Shown: in pieces, positions 1 through 7,728 of the stretch
Layout of the letters: every line of letters begins with the position of its first letter
Position numbering within the stretch: position 1 is the first letter of the stretch
Source of the DNA: Cryobacterium sp. Y29
GTDB lineage: Bacteria; Actinomycetota; Actinomycetes; Actinomycetales; Microbacteriaceae
DNA: 64,000 bases
Assembly: GCF_002929825.1 (NCBI RefSeq)
Contig: NZ_PJJN01000027.1
Coordinates: 1 to 64,000 of the forward strand
Direction: 5' to 3'
Translations under genes and position numbers: made by a program
The notes under the pieces: generated by a model
Databases searched by the model: none
What the model was told of the DNA's origin: nothing
What the model saw: the letters and a program-made list of their open reading frames with translations, nothing else

Positions 1-80
1 GCTGCGGTCATGCTGATCTCGACTTTCAGTGATCCCTCATTTTAAGAGGGCCCACTGTCCGAGATATCCGCGGCAGGTCA
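1..80 (-). mobile_element. IS3-family insertion sequence, left end only
   Basis: Read leftwards from position 80 the sequence starts TGACCTGC and has GGACAG at bases 21-26, as in terminal repeats of several IS3-family elements. It matches 21 of 27 bases of another IS end at 4628-4654, next to an IS3 transposase remnant. The element body lies to the left. An ATG at 11-9, reading out of the window, could be the start of its first transposase frame, but only 11 bases of it are visible. The family assignment rests on the end sequence and on the resemblance to the second copy. Confidence 0.6.
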
Positions 81-491
81 TTTCTGTACGACGAGGTAGA
101 GCAGGTCGTTTTCGTCGAGGCGGGCGATCTGGGCGGGGAAGTCGTAGCGGTCGAAGATGTCGCGCACGTTGGCGGAGAAGCCGTCGATGTAGTTGAGGAG
201 GTTTGCGCGCACGTTGGCGGGGTCACCGCCGAGCTTGTCGACGGTGTAAAGGCTGGTGTTGTAGAAGTCATGCTGGGAGATGCTGGGCAGAAGCTTCTCG
301 ACGGGGATGCTGCCATCTTTACGTTTCTCGTACTCGGCGAGCACCGCGTCTTTGGTGGGTTCGAGTACGGCGTCGAGGCGGCGCAGGATGGTGAAGGGGA
401 GCACGACCTTGCCGTAATCGGCCTGCTTGTAGACGCCGCGGAGCAGATTTGCGATCGACCAGATGAATGCCCCGTTGTTGTTGTCAGCCAT
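78..491 (-). pseudogene. hsdM: Type I restriction-modification DNA methylase, N-terminal fragment
   Basis: The 137-residue product matches the N-terminal helical domain of HsdM, the methyltransferase subunit of type I restriction systems (motifs FIWSIANLLRG, FTILRRLDAVL and ARLDENDLLYLVVQK). Full HsdM proteins are about 500-800 residues. Everything after this domain, including the SAM-binding and NPPF catalytic motifs, is absent because the IS3-family element starts directly after the AAA codon for Lys; its first three bases supply the TGA stop. The start at 491 is chosen because GGGGAG lies 10 bases upstream; the ATG at 509 lacks such a site. No hsdS or hsdR is visible. A working methylase is excluded. 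Confidence 0.85.
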
Positions 492-593
492 GTTTGTAGA
501 GCTCCCCAATTCCGTATTAGGTTCAGCCTATTCGTGACGAGTGACGTCCACTCCGTGCGGGCGGTACTCTGAGATCGAATCAACGGGGGAACG

Positions 594-1007
594 ATGAGTA
601 ATGAAATAGCAGCGACGCCGCAACAGCCACCAGCAGGTTGGTACACGAGCCCAGACAATTCGACGGTGAACCGCTGGTGGGACGGCTCCGGATGGACGGA
701 ACACGCCACCCCCAAGGTCGCCGCGCCGGGCGCGCCGCCGCAGGTCGTATACCTGTCCGCGCGACCCGGCGAAAAGACGAGCGGGATTGCGTACTTGTTC
801 TTCTGGTTCTTGGGCGGTTTCTCGGCGCACAACTTCTATCTGGGCCGCGTTGGACCGGCCATCGGCTTCCTCGCTTTGTACTGGGGTGGGTGGGCGCTGA
901 CGGGCGTTGGTGTTGGAGTTGTCATGCTGGTCGCAGCAGTCATCTGGTTCATTGTCGACGTGTTCTGTATCCGTCAATATGTGGACGTGGCTAACGCGAA
1001 GCTTTGA
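594..1007 (+). CDS. DUF2510/TM2 domain membrane protein
   Basis: This 137-residue protein starts with a DUF2510 segment (PAGWYTSPDN, then RWWDGSGWTEH, residues about 12-37), a short Trp-rich domain common in actinobacterial membrane proteins. A TM2 domain follows (residues about 62-130): two hydrophobic helices joined by a short turn, with the typical GGFSAHNFYLGR motif before the second half. Its function is unknown; family members are small inner-membrane proteins. GGGGGA sits 3 bases before the ATG. It stands alone, facing away from the hsdM fragment. Confidence 0.8.
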   Translation: MSNEIAATPQQPPAGWYTSPDNSTVNRWWDGSGWTEHATPKVAAPGAPPQVVYLSARPGEKTSGIAYLFFWFLGGFSAHNFYLGRVGPAIGFLALYWGGWALTGVGVGVVMLVAAVIWFIVDVFCIRQYVDVANAKL

Positions 1008-1109
1008 GGCGAGAGAAGTGGTAGCAGTTGTCGTCGGGCCTTCACGGCCGAGCTGAGGTTCGAAGAGCAGGCGCAGAGAGTCCGCGTCAGTAGGCCCTTC
1101 GGCTTGCCG

Positions 1110-1892
1110 CTACACCCTGAGCTTAGGGTCGTCGAGCCATGACCACCGCAGGGAAGTCAGGTCGAGAGTTGCAAGATTTCGAGTTTGGAAGTCCATGCCC
1201 ATCGAATACACGCGCCGTTCACGGTCTAGCTGGATCTCATCCGGTGCGTGCCAGTGCCCATGGACGTGAATTGTTGGTCGGATCGCTTCGGCCGCTTCAG
1301 TGAGACGATTTGTCCCCGCCTGAACGTATGCCAAGGCGTCAGTGGAGAGCACGTTCGGGTTCTCGTGGCGAAGGCGTGCTACTGCCGACGTTCCTTCGAG
1401 TGGGGCGTCGTGGGAGATCATGACTTCCGCGTGCCCGCCACTGATCGTTCGAGCAACGTCTTCGGGACGGATCTCTTCTTGCTGCCACCATGTCTTACCG
1501 GGGATTCGGCCGCTGACGTCGGTCGACGCGGCCCCGCCCAGTGATACGAATGATCGGCCGGCGTGGGTCCAGCGATGGCCGCGGGGCAGAACCCAGACGT
1601 GCTCAGACAGCTGCTGAGGCTTGTATGGATTACCGGCGAAGAGAGCATCGATCTGGTCGTAGTCGTCATGGTTGCCCGGGGTGACCCAAATTGTGAGTGC
1701 AGCCAGCTTCGCCCAATATTCGACGGTGGAGATAAATGCGGTTTCACCGGGCCAAATGCCGAAATCACCCACGTGGTACAGGGTGGTCACGCCGGCGCGT
1801 CGAAGCGCCGGTATCGCGCGGCCGATCCAACTGATATTCCCGTGCCAGTCGCCCGCGAATCCGACCACGGTGCTCTCTTGATGCTCCACCAT
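1110..1892 (-). CDS. Calcineurin-like metallophosphoesterase
   Basis: A 260-residue protein with the metallophosphoesterase metal-binding motifs in order: GDWHGN near residue 14, GDFG near 43, GNHDD near 74, a histidine in ISHDAP near 160 and GHWH near 212. These residues normally hold a two-metal centre that cleaves phosphomono- or diesters. No signal peptide is seen, so it is probably cytoplasmic. The start is supported by GAGGAG 8 bases before the ATG. It lies in a gene-poor accessory stretch between the truncated methylase and two unknown genes. The substrate cannot be told; relatives act on nucleotides, nucleic acids or phosphoproteins. Confidence 0.8.
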   Translation of the reverse strand: MVEHQESTVVGFAGDWHGNISWIGRAIPALRRAGVTTLYHVGDFGIWPGETAFISTVEYWAKLAALTIWVTPGNHDDYDQIDALFAGNPYKPQQLSEHVWVLPRGHRWTHAGRSFVSLGGAASTDVSGRIPGKTWWQQEEIRPEDVARTISGGHAEVMISHDAPLEGTSAVARLRHENPNVLSTDALAYVQAGTNRLTEAAEAIRPTIHVHGHWHAPDEIQLDRERRVYSMGMDFQTRNLATLDLTSLRWSWLDDPKLRV

Positions 1893-2162
1893 GCCTCGGA
1901 CTCCTCTTTGTCATCAATGAACCAAAGGCCAGTGTTGCAGTGCCCACCGACAGTCGTGATGACGGAGTACTGCGCTGTCAGCTCGTCGAGCTGCGCGCTC
2001 AGCCTTTCTCGCACATGGTTCGAAGCCGAAAAGTATACGGATTACGACAAGGAGATAATCTCCTAGCGTTGGCCGTGCCGGCGCTCGACCAAAGCGTCTA
2101 ACGCGCATCCCAGGTGCAGTTCTCATGCACCCTCACCGCGGTGATGTAGACGATAGACCCGT

Positions 2163-2795
2163 TCACCATTCGACGTCGTTCTCGAGCAAATCGAGCACAG
2201 CGCTCGGATCGTGATGTTCGGCGAGCCACGCCCAGGGCGTCATTGGTACTCCATCGCTCTTGGCCAAATCCGGCTGTGGCGTATTCATAATAAGTGCGAG
2301 ATCGCCATTCGTTCGCCAAGCGAAGCTCGCCCCCGTGACGTGGAGGATTTCGCCGAGTGCTTTCACGGTGACAGGCTGCGCGGCCGCGGAGGCGCGGCGC
2401 GCACGGTCAACTGCCGCCGCATACTCCACGCCACCATCAGAACTGCCATCCCAGTTCAAGCCACCGTAGGTTCGGACAAAAGCGGTATCGGCCATGTTCA
2501 ACTCGCCGGGCATCTGCCGGATTGACATTACGGGACTGCTCACCGCCCACAGCTCGATGCTGGACGATCCCGCTTCGGTGTCAAACCGGGCGCTCTCCCC
2601 AACTCGGCATTCCAGCCGAGCGATCGGACCGCCGAGGTCCAGCCACAATGGTTCCGCGTCAGGACCCGGCAGTCGTTTGACCCACCACGCGTCCGAGACG
2701 ATGGCCCGGCTGACCACATACGCCGTGCCGGATTGCGTCTCCACGCGGAAGATTCCAACGGCGTGATGAACGTCTAATTCAATGAGCGATTCCAT
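2163..2795 (-). CDS. Protein of unknown function, second gene of a pair
   Basis: I do not recognise this 210-residue protein. It is rich in Trp and acidic residues, has no signal peptide or membrane segment, and looks like a soluble mixed alpha/beta protein. A longer reading from 2834 would overlap the gene before it. The ATG at 2795 is preferred because AAGGA lies 7 bases upstream and it leaves 11 bases after the stop of the preceding gene. The close spacing suggests that both are made from one transcript. The pair sits between a dead restriction system and IS remnants, so an accessory or defence role is possible, but no motif supports one. Confidence 0.55.
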   Translation of the reverse strand: MESLIELDVHHAVGIFRVETQSGTAYVVSRAIVSDAWWVKRLPGPDAEPLWLDLGGPIARLECRVGESARFDTEAGSSSIELWAVSSPVMSIRQMPGELNMADTAFVRTYGGLNWDGSSDGGVEYAAAVDRARRASAAAQPVTVKALGEILHVTGASFAWRTNGDLALIMNTPQPDLAKSDGVPMTPWAWLAEHHDPSAVLDLLENDVEW

Positions 2796-2806
2796 AAATG
2801 CATCCT

Positions 2807-3811
2807 TCACCTCTCCACCGACACCGGGCTGCATAGCGTGTCACGTTGTTCGCATCCACTTGTCACAGCCTGAACGTACGCCAAGGACATCCCCGTTCGC
2901 TCCTTGACGCTGGCGGATTCCGACCCCAACAACACTCCTAATTGCGAAGAGCCGATGAACGGCGACGTCGGGTGGAGCTCCACGCGGACCACGATCCTGC
3001 CACCGGAGGCACTCCCGAACTCCAACCACGTTCCATCCCGTCCGAGGAACGCCAGATGAGGAGTTAGCCGAACGTCCGTCATCGTCGCGATGAAAGCGTT
3101 CGCTAGCTCTCGATTGTGGTCCGTCACCCAGAGATCAACGTGAAGGTTCCGCTCGGTAACGAACCATGTGTCGACCATCGACGGCTGGAGAATTTCGAGT
3201 GCTCGGACGCGTCGCAACAGAATGCTAACTAGATCATCCCCGCGCGCGTTACGGTACTCGTCCCAACGGTCGGACTCTGCCTGCGTCACGTCTGCCGGTG
3301 ACTGAGACCAGAGATGAAGGCGGGGGTCTAGATCGACAAACGCGTTAGACACGGCGCGCCGCCATGCTCTCTCAGAGACCCGATTGAGGACCATATGAGC
3401 GTTGGTGCCGGGAACGTACAGGGACAGTCCTCGGGGGTGCATGCGGAAACGAAGGCCCGGGATTCCATGGATGTACCCGGACCGTTCGTCCACCGCAGGA
3501 AGGACCCGCGCCGCAAGGTAGGAGAGTTCCCGCGCAGGATCGAGTTTGATGACGAGGTGATCCGCGTGGGGCTCCACTCGAAGCAGCTCGTAATCATCGG
3601 CACGCTTCCGCCCCCGCCCCACGAATTTCAGGCTGGAAAGTGCCCACAGGAACTGTCCCTCCAACCAGAGCTGGTCCGGGGACGCCGGGGGAAGGACGGA
3701 CAAGCCGCTGTTCCAGCAGGCGCGAGCATGTCGGTCGGCGGCAGTGAAGTTTTCGCCGGTCACCGACTGGCGCAAGCGAGAGTTGTCAGGAGATAAGCGG
3801 TTTTTGAACAC
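2807..3811 (-). CDS. Protein of unknown function, first gene of a pair
   Basis: A 334-residue soluble protein that I do not recognise. It starts with GTG, preceded by AAGGA at a good distance. The sequence has many Arg, Asp and Trp residues and no membrane segment or signal peptide. No nuclease, ATPase or methylase motif is evident. It lies 11 bases upstream of the second unknown gene, in the same direction, and is probably co-transcribed with it. The coding character (long open frame, ribosome site, tight spacing) is good; the function is open. Confidence 0.6.
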   Translation of the reverse strand: MFKNRLSPDNSRLRQSVTGENFTAADRHARACWNSGLSVLPPASPDQLWLEGQFLWALSSLKFVGRGRKRADDYELLRVEPHADHLVIKLDPARELSYLAARVLPAVDERSGYIHGIPGLRFRMHPRGLSLYVPGTNAHMVLNRVSERAWRRAVSNAFVDLDPRLHLWSQSPADVTQAESDRWDEYRNARGDDLVSILLRRVRALEILQPSMVDTWFVTERNLHVDLWVTDHNRELANAFIATMTDVRLTPHLAFLGRDGTWLEFGSASGGRIVVRVELHPTSPFIGSSQLGVLLGSESASVKERTGMSLAYVQAVTSGCEQRDTLCSPVSVER

Positions 3812-4395
3812 GATTTCCTTCGAAGCTCGCTGACTCGAGTCGGGATGATCGTGGGCTGGCTGGATAAAACTATGAGTTCACTGGAGCGAGAGTTATGTTC
3901 CTTGACCCGCTCATTTCAGGATGACGAGTCAGCGTCTCCGTCGGGGGTGGTGCTCCGTACCTCAAAAAGGTTACGAATTCTTCTCGTGATAGTCAATTTG
4001 GGAAGTCACAGTCGTGACGATGTAGCGCAGCTCGGAGCCGCGCCATCAAACGTGGAGATGGCTGCCCGCCGCCCGCGCATGGGATGCGGCCTTCCGGTGC
4101 ACGCGGTCGATCGGACTGAACCGGACATAATCGAACGTTATCGGCCACCGGCCGACCATAGGTGGGACATGGAGGGCAGCAATCCGCAGGAAGAAAGCGG
4201 CAGAGAATCCGGGACGGTTCGTGATGCACCTCCGCCTCGGCATCGAGGCCATCTCTGACCGTGTCCGCCACCACGAGGAACGCCTCCGCCACCACGAGGA
4301 ACGCCTCCGCCACCTCGAACGAGAACGCAGGACCGGGACCAACTCCTAACCATCAAAAGATCGTTCGCCAGAGAATTGACCTCGATTAGCCGGTT
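3812..4395. other. Gene-poor stretch with a small heptad-repeat reading frame
   Basis: Apart from the 41-codon frame described separately, no convincing gene is seen in these 580 bases. Longer open frames exist on both strands (for example 3845-4258 plus), but they have no ribosome site or recognisable sequence and look like chance frames of GC-rich DNA. The right edge at about 4396 is where IS3 transposase homology starts abruptly, so this stretch is probably a join between unrelated pieces. Confidence 0.5.
4224..4349 (+). CDS. Possible small coiled-coil peptide or C-terminal fragment
   Basis: A 41-codon frame from ATG at 4224 encodes a strongly charged peptide with a seven-residue repeat (RHHEERL twice, then RHLERER), made by a tandem 21-base repeat around 4262-4310. 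Seven-residue spacing with Leu is typical of a coiled coil. The frame is open back to about 4130, so this could also be the tail of a broken gene. No clear ribosome site is seen. Whether it is expressed is doubtful. Confidence 0.25.
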   Translation: MHLRLGIEAISDRVRHHEERLRHHEERLRHLERERRTGTNS

Positions 4396-4654
4396 AATGT
4401 GGCTACAACAGCATGGCCGAAAGTTTTTTCTCGATGCTCAAGAACGAGCGTGTTCATCGCACCGCATACGCTACAAAATCACAAGCTCGCAACGACGTCA
4501 TCCGATATATCGAAGGGTTCTATAACAGCCGCCGCCGGCACTCCGCACTCGGATGTCGCCGGCCCAACGAAGTCCACTATGGTTATCAACAGCCAGCACT
4601 GGCAGCGTAGAAAAATCCACCAATTCCGCTGTCCAAAATACACGCAGCAGGTCA
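4396..4654 (+). mobile_element. IS3-family remnant: transposase C-terminus and right end
   Basis: From 4396 to 4610 the frame reads as the last 70 residues of an IS3-family OrfB integrase: the segment around MAESFFSMLKNE with the catalytic Glu, then YIEGFYNSRRRHSALG and the usual ending RPNEV. A TAA stop precedes it in frame, so the DDE core, OrfA and left end are lost. The right terminal repeat ends at 4654; inverted, it starts TGACCTGC and has GGACAG at 21-26. It lies inside a resolvase gene. The remnant cannot move by itself. Confidence 0.85.
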
Positions 4655-4839
4655 GTGTCGCCGGAACGGGCGAAGGCCAGTAGCTGTTGCATGCCTGACC
4701 GAATCCGAGCTTCTTTGCTACCCGAGACGACGTCTGGAAAGAGGTGTTCGGGGTGGACGCCGGCAGCCAGGAGGGCGTCAGTCTGAAGTTGCGCGTCCTG
4801 GTGGGCAGTGCTCATGCGCGTGTAGCCGAGGAGTGCCAT
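4655..4839 (-). pseudogene. Serine recombinase (resolvase/invertase), N-terminal fragment
   Basis: The fragment starts MALLGYTRMSTAHQDAQLQ, the usual opening of small serine resolvases, with the catalytic Ser at position 10, followed by LLAAGV and DVVSGSKEARI. It stops being resolvase-like after the codons for Gly-Asp at the junction with the IS3 right end (4654/4655). A complete protein would have about 180-200 residues; only about 61 codons remain, so the arginine motifs and the DNA-binding HTH domain are gone. It indicates that a transposon or integrated element once lay here. Confidence 0.85.
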
Positions 4840-5163
4840 GACCACAGTGCGCCGATGCATTTTGCACACCGAGATTCGGCCGTCCGAGAACGTCCGTGAG
4901 ACCGCCTGTCTCATTTGGCCCACGGGGCGAATCCGAGACGTCTGAAGGATGGGATGACTTGTCGAGACATTCGAAGTTGCCGCTCTGATTGGCAATGATG
5001 CCAATGAAGGTCGGGCGCCCGTTTGTCTTGAAAATCAGTAGTTTTCTGAAGAATCCTAGTATCAGACACAAGGCCATGATCACGCCGTGCGGAACTCACC
5101 CGGGGGTCACAAGGTTTCAAGCTCTTCCCTAATGTCATCCAAGTGGACCACGATGATGACGGA
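4840..5163. other. Non-coding stretch upstream of the broken resolvase
   Basis: No gene is seen here. It contains a clean inverted repeat at 4988-5005 (ATTGGCA, four bases, TGCCAAT). Resolvase genes often have recombination (res) subsites upstream, so this could be such a site or an operator; the sequence alone does not decide. Confidence 0.35.
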
Positions 5164-5757
5164 TTACCTCCTGACACCGTGGAGCAGCATTTCCATGACC
5201 GAACCAATCAATTCCTGCGATGACTTGCCTCCCTCTGCCCAAACAAAGGTGTAGACGTACACGCCGAGAAGTGACTCGACGAAAGCTAGGTCCATTTCAC
5301 GAAACTCGCCATTGGCCTGACCATCACGAATGATTGCGTACCAAAGCTCCAGATACTCTCGCCGGCGCTCCAGCACGCGGAACTTTGATTCGTCGCTGAG
5401 TGCGCTGTACTCGCGCAGAAAGGCCATCCATGAGTCAAGGTCGTCGTCGACTGACGATCCTAGGTCGTTTCCCAGAGCTATGAGTCGATCGGCTGCAGGC
5501 CCGTCATGGGCCACAATCTTCTGCCCCGTGTCGAGAACCCGCTCGATCGGGGCCAGCATCACTTCAAGGAGCAGCTGCTCTTTGCTGGCGAAATGATAGT
5601 AGAAACCTCCCTTTCCGATTCCGGTCATTCGAAGGAGTTCAGAAAGGCTAGTTCCGTGGTAGCTCTCCTTCGCAATCCACGATGCACTGAGCTTGAGTAT
5701 CCCTGCTCGAGTGTCGTCGAACATTCGTTTCTTTTTCGCCAGCGGGATCCCCTCCAA
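5164..5757 (-). CDS. TetR-family transcriptional repressor
   Basis: A protein of about 192-197 residues with an N-terminal TetR helix-turn-helix (around TSLSELLRMTGIGKGGFYYH) and an all-helical ligand domain. It is divergent from the transport and hydrolase operon that starts near 5872, and a perfect inverted repeat lies between them, so it probably represses that operon until a substrate or breakdown product binds. The start is unclear: GGAGGGG is well placed for a rare CTG start at about 5742, while the TTG at 5757 overlaps it. The effector is unknown. Confidence 0.85.
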   Translation of the reverse strand: MEGIPLAKKKRMFDDTRAGILKLSASWIAKESYHGTSLSELLRMTGIGKGGFYYHFASKEQLLLEVMLAPIERVLDTGQKIVAHDGPAADRLIALGNDLGSSVDDDLDSWMAFLREYSALSDESKFRVLERRREYLELWYAIIRDGQANGEFREMDLAFVESLLGVYVYTFVWAEGGKSSQELIGSVMEMLLHGVRR

Positions 5758-5828
5758 ATAATCTTAAATAAGTTCCGTCACAAAGCTAGCGCTCCCGGCA
5801 AGCCCTGGGCTACAGTCTGAAGTATTCG

Positions 5829-5848
5829 AACGGACCGCATGGTCCGTT
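5829..5848. promoter_or_regulatory. Palindromic operator, probably for the TetR repressor
   Basis: Perfect inverted repeat with 8-base arms, AACGGACC and GGTCCGTT, separated by GCAT. It lies between the divergent tetR-like gene and the catabolic operon, the usual place for TetR autoregulation and repression. It covers a possible ATG at 5839, which argues that translation of the next gene starts further downstream. Confidence 0.7.
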
Positions 5849-5871
5849 ACCAGAAGTGGGGGGCTGGCAAG

Positions 5872-6330
5872 GTGCAATCTTCTGTGGAAAAGCTGGCGCA
5901 GCGTCTGAGATGCGGGCCCAGGTGCACTGGTCTCGATACGCGCATCCTTGTGCACGAAGGGCAGAACCTTTTAACCTCAGATTCGCCAAATGCGAAACGA
6001 CTGAATGACGCCGGCGCGTCTTGGGACTGGGTTGCGCTTTCTATTGACGCAATTGATTTCTGGGACTGCCACGTAGGAATGCTCGCCGATCTTGAAAAGG
6101 CTGATCATTTCCGAGTGGGACTTCATTGGAGCCGGAGCGCTGACAAGATCGTGCGGCCAATGGCCGCCGCGATCCTGGGTCCTGCTGTCCCTGACTTTTC
6201 CCCGGCCGCTGGCGAATTCCAACTTTGCGCCTTATCTGAGGGCAAGCCCGTTTCGGTCCCAACAGTGAATGCGGCGGATATCGCGCTCGACATTGCCGCT
6301 GCTTTCCTAGATCTATACCAAACCCAGTAA
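5872..6330 (+). CDS. Protein of unknown function, first gene of the catabolic operon
   Basis: A protein of about 152 residues that I do not recognise. It has no signal peptide and no membrane segment. Possible features are a CGPRC pair of cysteines near residue 14 and a Trp/Asp/His-rich middle (DWVALSIDAIDFWDCH). GTG at 5872 is preferred over ATG at 5839: a run of G lies 8 bases upstream of it, and the ATG lies inside the operator palindrome. It is followed after 21 bases by the importer genes, so it belongs to the same unit and may be a small enzyme or sensor for the imported compound. Confidence 0.6.
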   Translation: MQSSVEKLAQRLRCGPRCTGLDTRILVHEGQNLLTSDSPNAKRLNDAGASWDWVALSIDAIDFWDCHVGMLADLEKADHFRVGLHWSRSADKIVRPMAAAILGPAVPDFSPAAGEFQLCALSEGKPVSVPTVNAADIALDIAAAFLDLYQTQ

Positions 6331-6351
6331 TCACATCAGAAGGGCAAATAA

Positions 6352-7572
6352 ATGGCACATTCACCTCTCTTCACGGGCGCACGCGCGCTTGCGGGTATTG
6401 CCGCAGTCGGGTTGTTGTTGACCGGATGCGCTGCAACCGCTTCCGGTTCTGGCTCGAATCTGGCCGTCAGTGGAGTTTGCGTACCTACGGAGGTCGGGCC
6501 TGGCGTGACTGACTCGGTGATCAAGGTCGGAACGACCATGCCGCTAAGTGGATCCGGTGCGGCGACAGGTATGGCCACTCGGGACGGCCAGCAGGCGTAC
6601 TACGACATGGTTAACGCTGACGGTGGAGTGCAGGGACGACAGATCGAACTGATGGTTCTCGATGACGAATACGACCCCTCGACAGCACAGAGCCGCATGC
6701 GTCAGCTGGTTGAACAGGAGGAGATCTTTGTTGTATCCGGGGGCGAAGGAACACCTAACTTCCTTGGGGCAGTCCCCTATCTCGAGCGCAACAAGGTTCC
6801 GGCGATCGCACCGTATGCCCCCAGTGACGAACTGGGAAATATGAAGAACCCTCATATCTTTATGGCTGCCGTCGACTACATCACCGAATTTGAATCGGTA
6901 ACAAACTACATTTTGCAGAACGATTCCCCGAGTAGGGTCGCCCTTGTTGCAGTCGCTGGCAACGTCGGTGAGAACTCTGAGGCGGGTATCAAGAAGGCGA
7001 TTGGCGACAAGGAAATCGACTTGCTCTACATCCCTGAGACACCCGGGACGACCGATTTCACGCCGATTGTGACGCAGCTGACCCAGGCCGGTGCGGAGTA
7101 CGTCTATCTGGTCCTGACCAACGCCGACACAGGTGGCCTACTAAAGGCGATGGACAGAGTCGGATACACCCCAACGACGGTAGCGTGGGGCGGAATGAGC
7201 GACGAGTCATACATCGAAGAGTATGGCGATGTGTCGCAAGGGATGCTCGTTGCACTGGAGACCGCGAACTTGTCGACCGAAGACCCGACAGCGGCTGACT
7301 TCATTGCAACGTATACAGACCTGACGGGCAAGGCCCCGACCAAGTTCAACCAGCAGGGTTGGGTGCAAGCAATGATCACGACCGAGGCTTTGAAGAAGGC
7401 GAAGGGACTTTCCCGTCCCTGCGTCATCGAATCCTTGGAGAGCTTCAATGGTTTCGAGACTGGCATTTATCCCCCTATCACCTGGGGGGCTGACCGCCGC
7501 GACGGCGTCAAGTCTGTCGGCGTGGCCGTCATTGAAGGAACCACGCTCAGGGTTCTTCAGGACGTCAAGTAG
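6352..7572 (+). CDS. Branched-chain-type ABC importer, substrate-binding lipoprotein
   Basis: A 406-residue extracellular binding protein. The N-terminus is a lipoprotein signal with lipobox LLLTGC (Cys near residue 25). The rest matches the LivJ/AmiC-like type I periplasmic-binding fold: IKVGTTMPLSGSG at the start, a YDPSTAQ segment, then GTTDFTPIVTQL. Such proteins bind branched amino acids, urea, short amides or aromatic acids. AGAAGGG precedes the ATG. It is followed by two permeases and two ATPases of the same family. The neighbouring amide hydrolases make an amide or a related N-acyl compound a more likely ligand than leucine. Confidence 0.85.
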   Translation: MAHSPLFTGARALAGIAAVGLLLTGCAATASGSGSNLAVSGVCVPTEVGPGVTDSVIKVGTTMPLSGSGAATGMATRDGQQAYYDMVNADGGVQGRQIELMVLDDEYDPSTAQSRMRQLVEQEEIFVVSGGEGTPNFLGAVPYLERNKVPAIAPYAPSDELGNMKNPHIFMAAVDYITEFESVTNYILQNDSPSRVALVAVAGNVGENSEAGIKKAIGDKEIDLLYIPETPGTTDFTPIVTQLTQAGAEYVYLVLTNADTGGLLKAMDRVGYTPTTVAWGGMSDESYIEEYGDVSQGMLVALETANLSTEDPTAADFIATYTDLTGKAPTKFNQQGWVQAMITTEALKKAKGLSRPCVIESLESFNGFETGIYPPITWGADRRDGVKSVGVAVIEGTTLRVLQDVK

Positions 7573-7728
7573 TCGCCGGCACGGTGGCCCTCGGGGCTTC
7601 CTCTCGGCCAGCCGTCAACTTCAGCGCGACTCACCCTTGAATCGCTCGTGGCCGGGTAAGGAAGGTTCCTGACCAATCCTGCTCGGCCGCGAATGAAGAG
7701 TACCAATCGAAAGGAACGGTGGATCACG

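Noticed and set aside
1787-2014. 75-codon minus-strand frame upstream of and overlapping the metallophosphoesterase start
   Set aside because: No ribosome site, GTG start, 106-base overlap with a gene that has a strong ribosome site of its own; the tail reads as low-complexity Arg/Gly/Ala. It could be a leader, but I cannot support it.
3845-4258. 137-codon plus-strand frame in the gene-poor stretch
   Set aside because: No ribosome site and no protein-like pattern; it runs across a probable junction.
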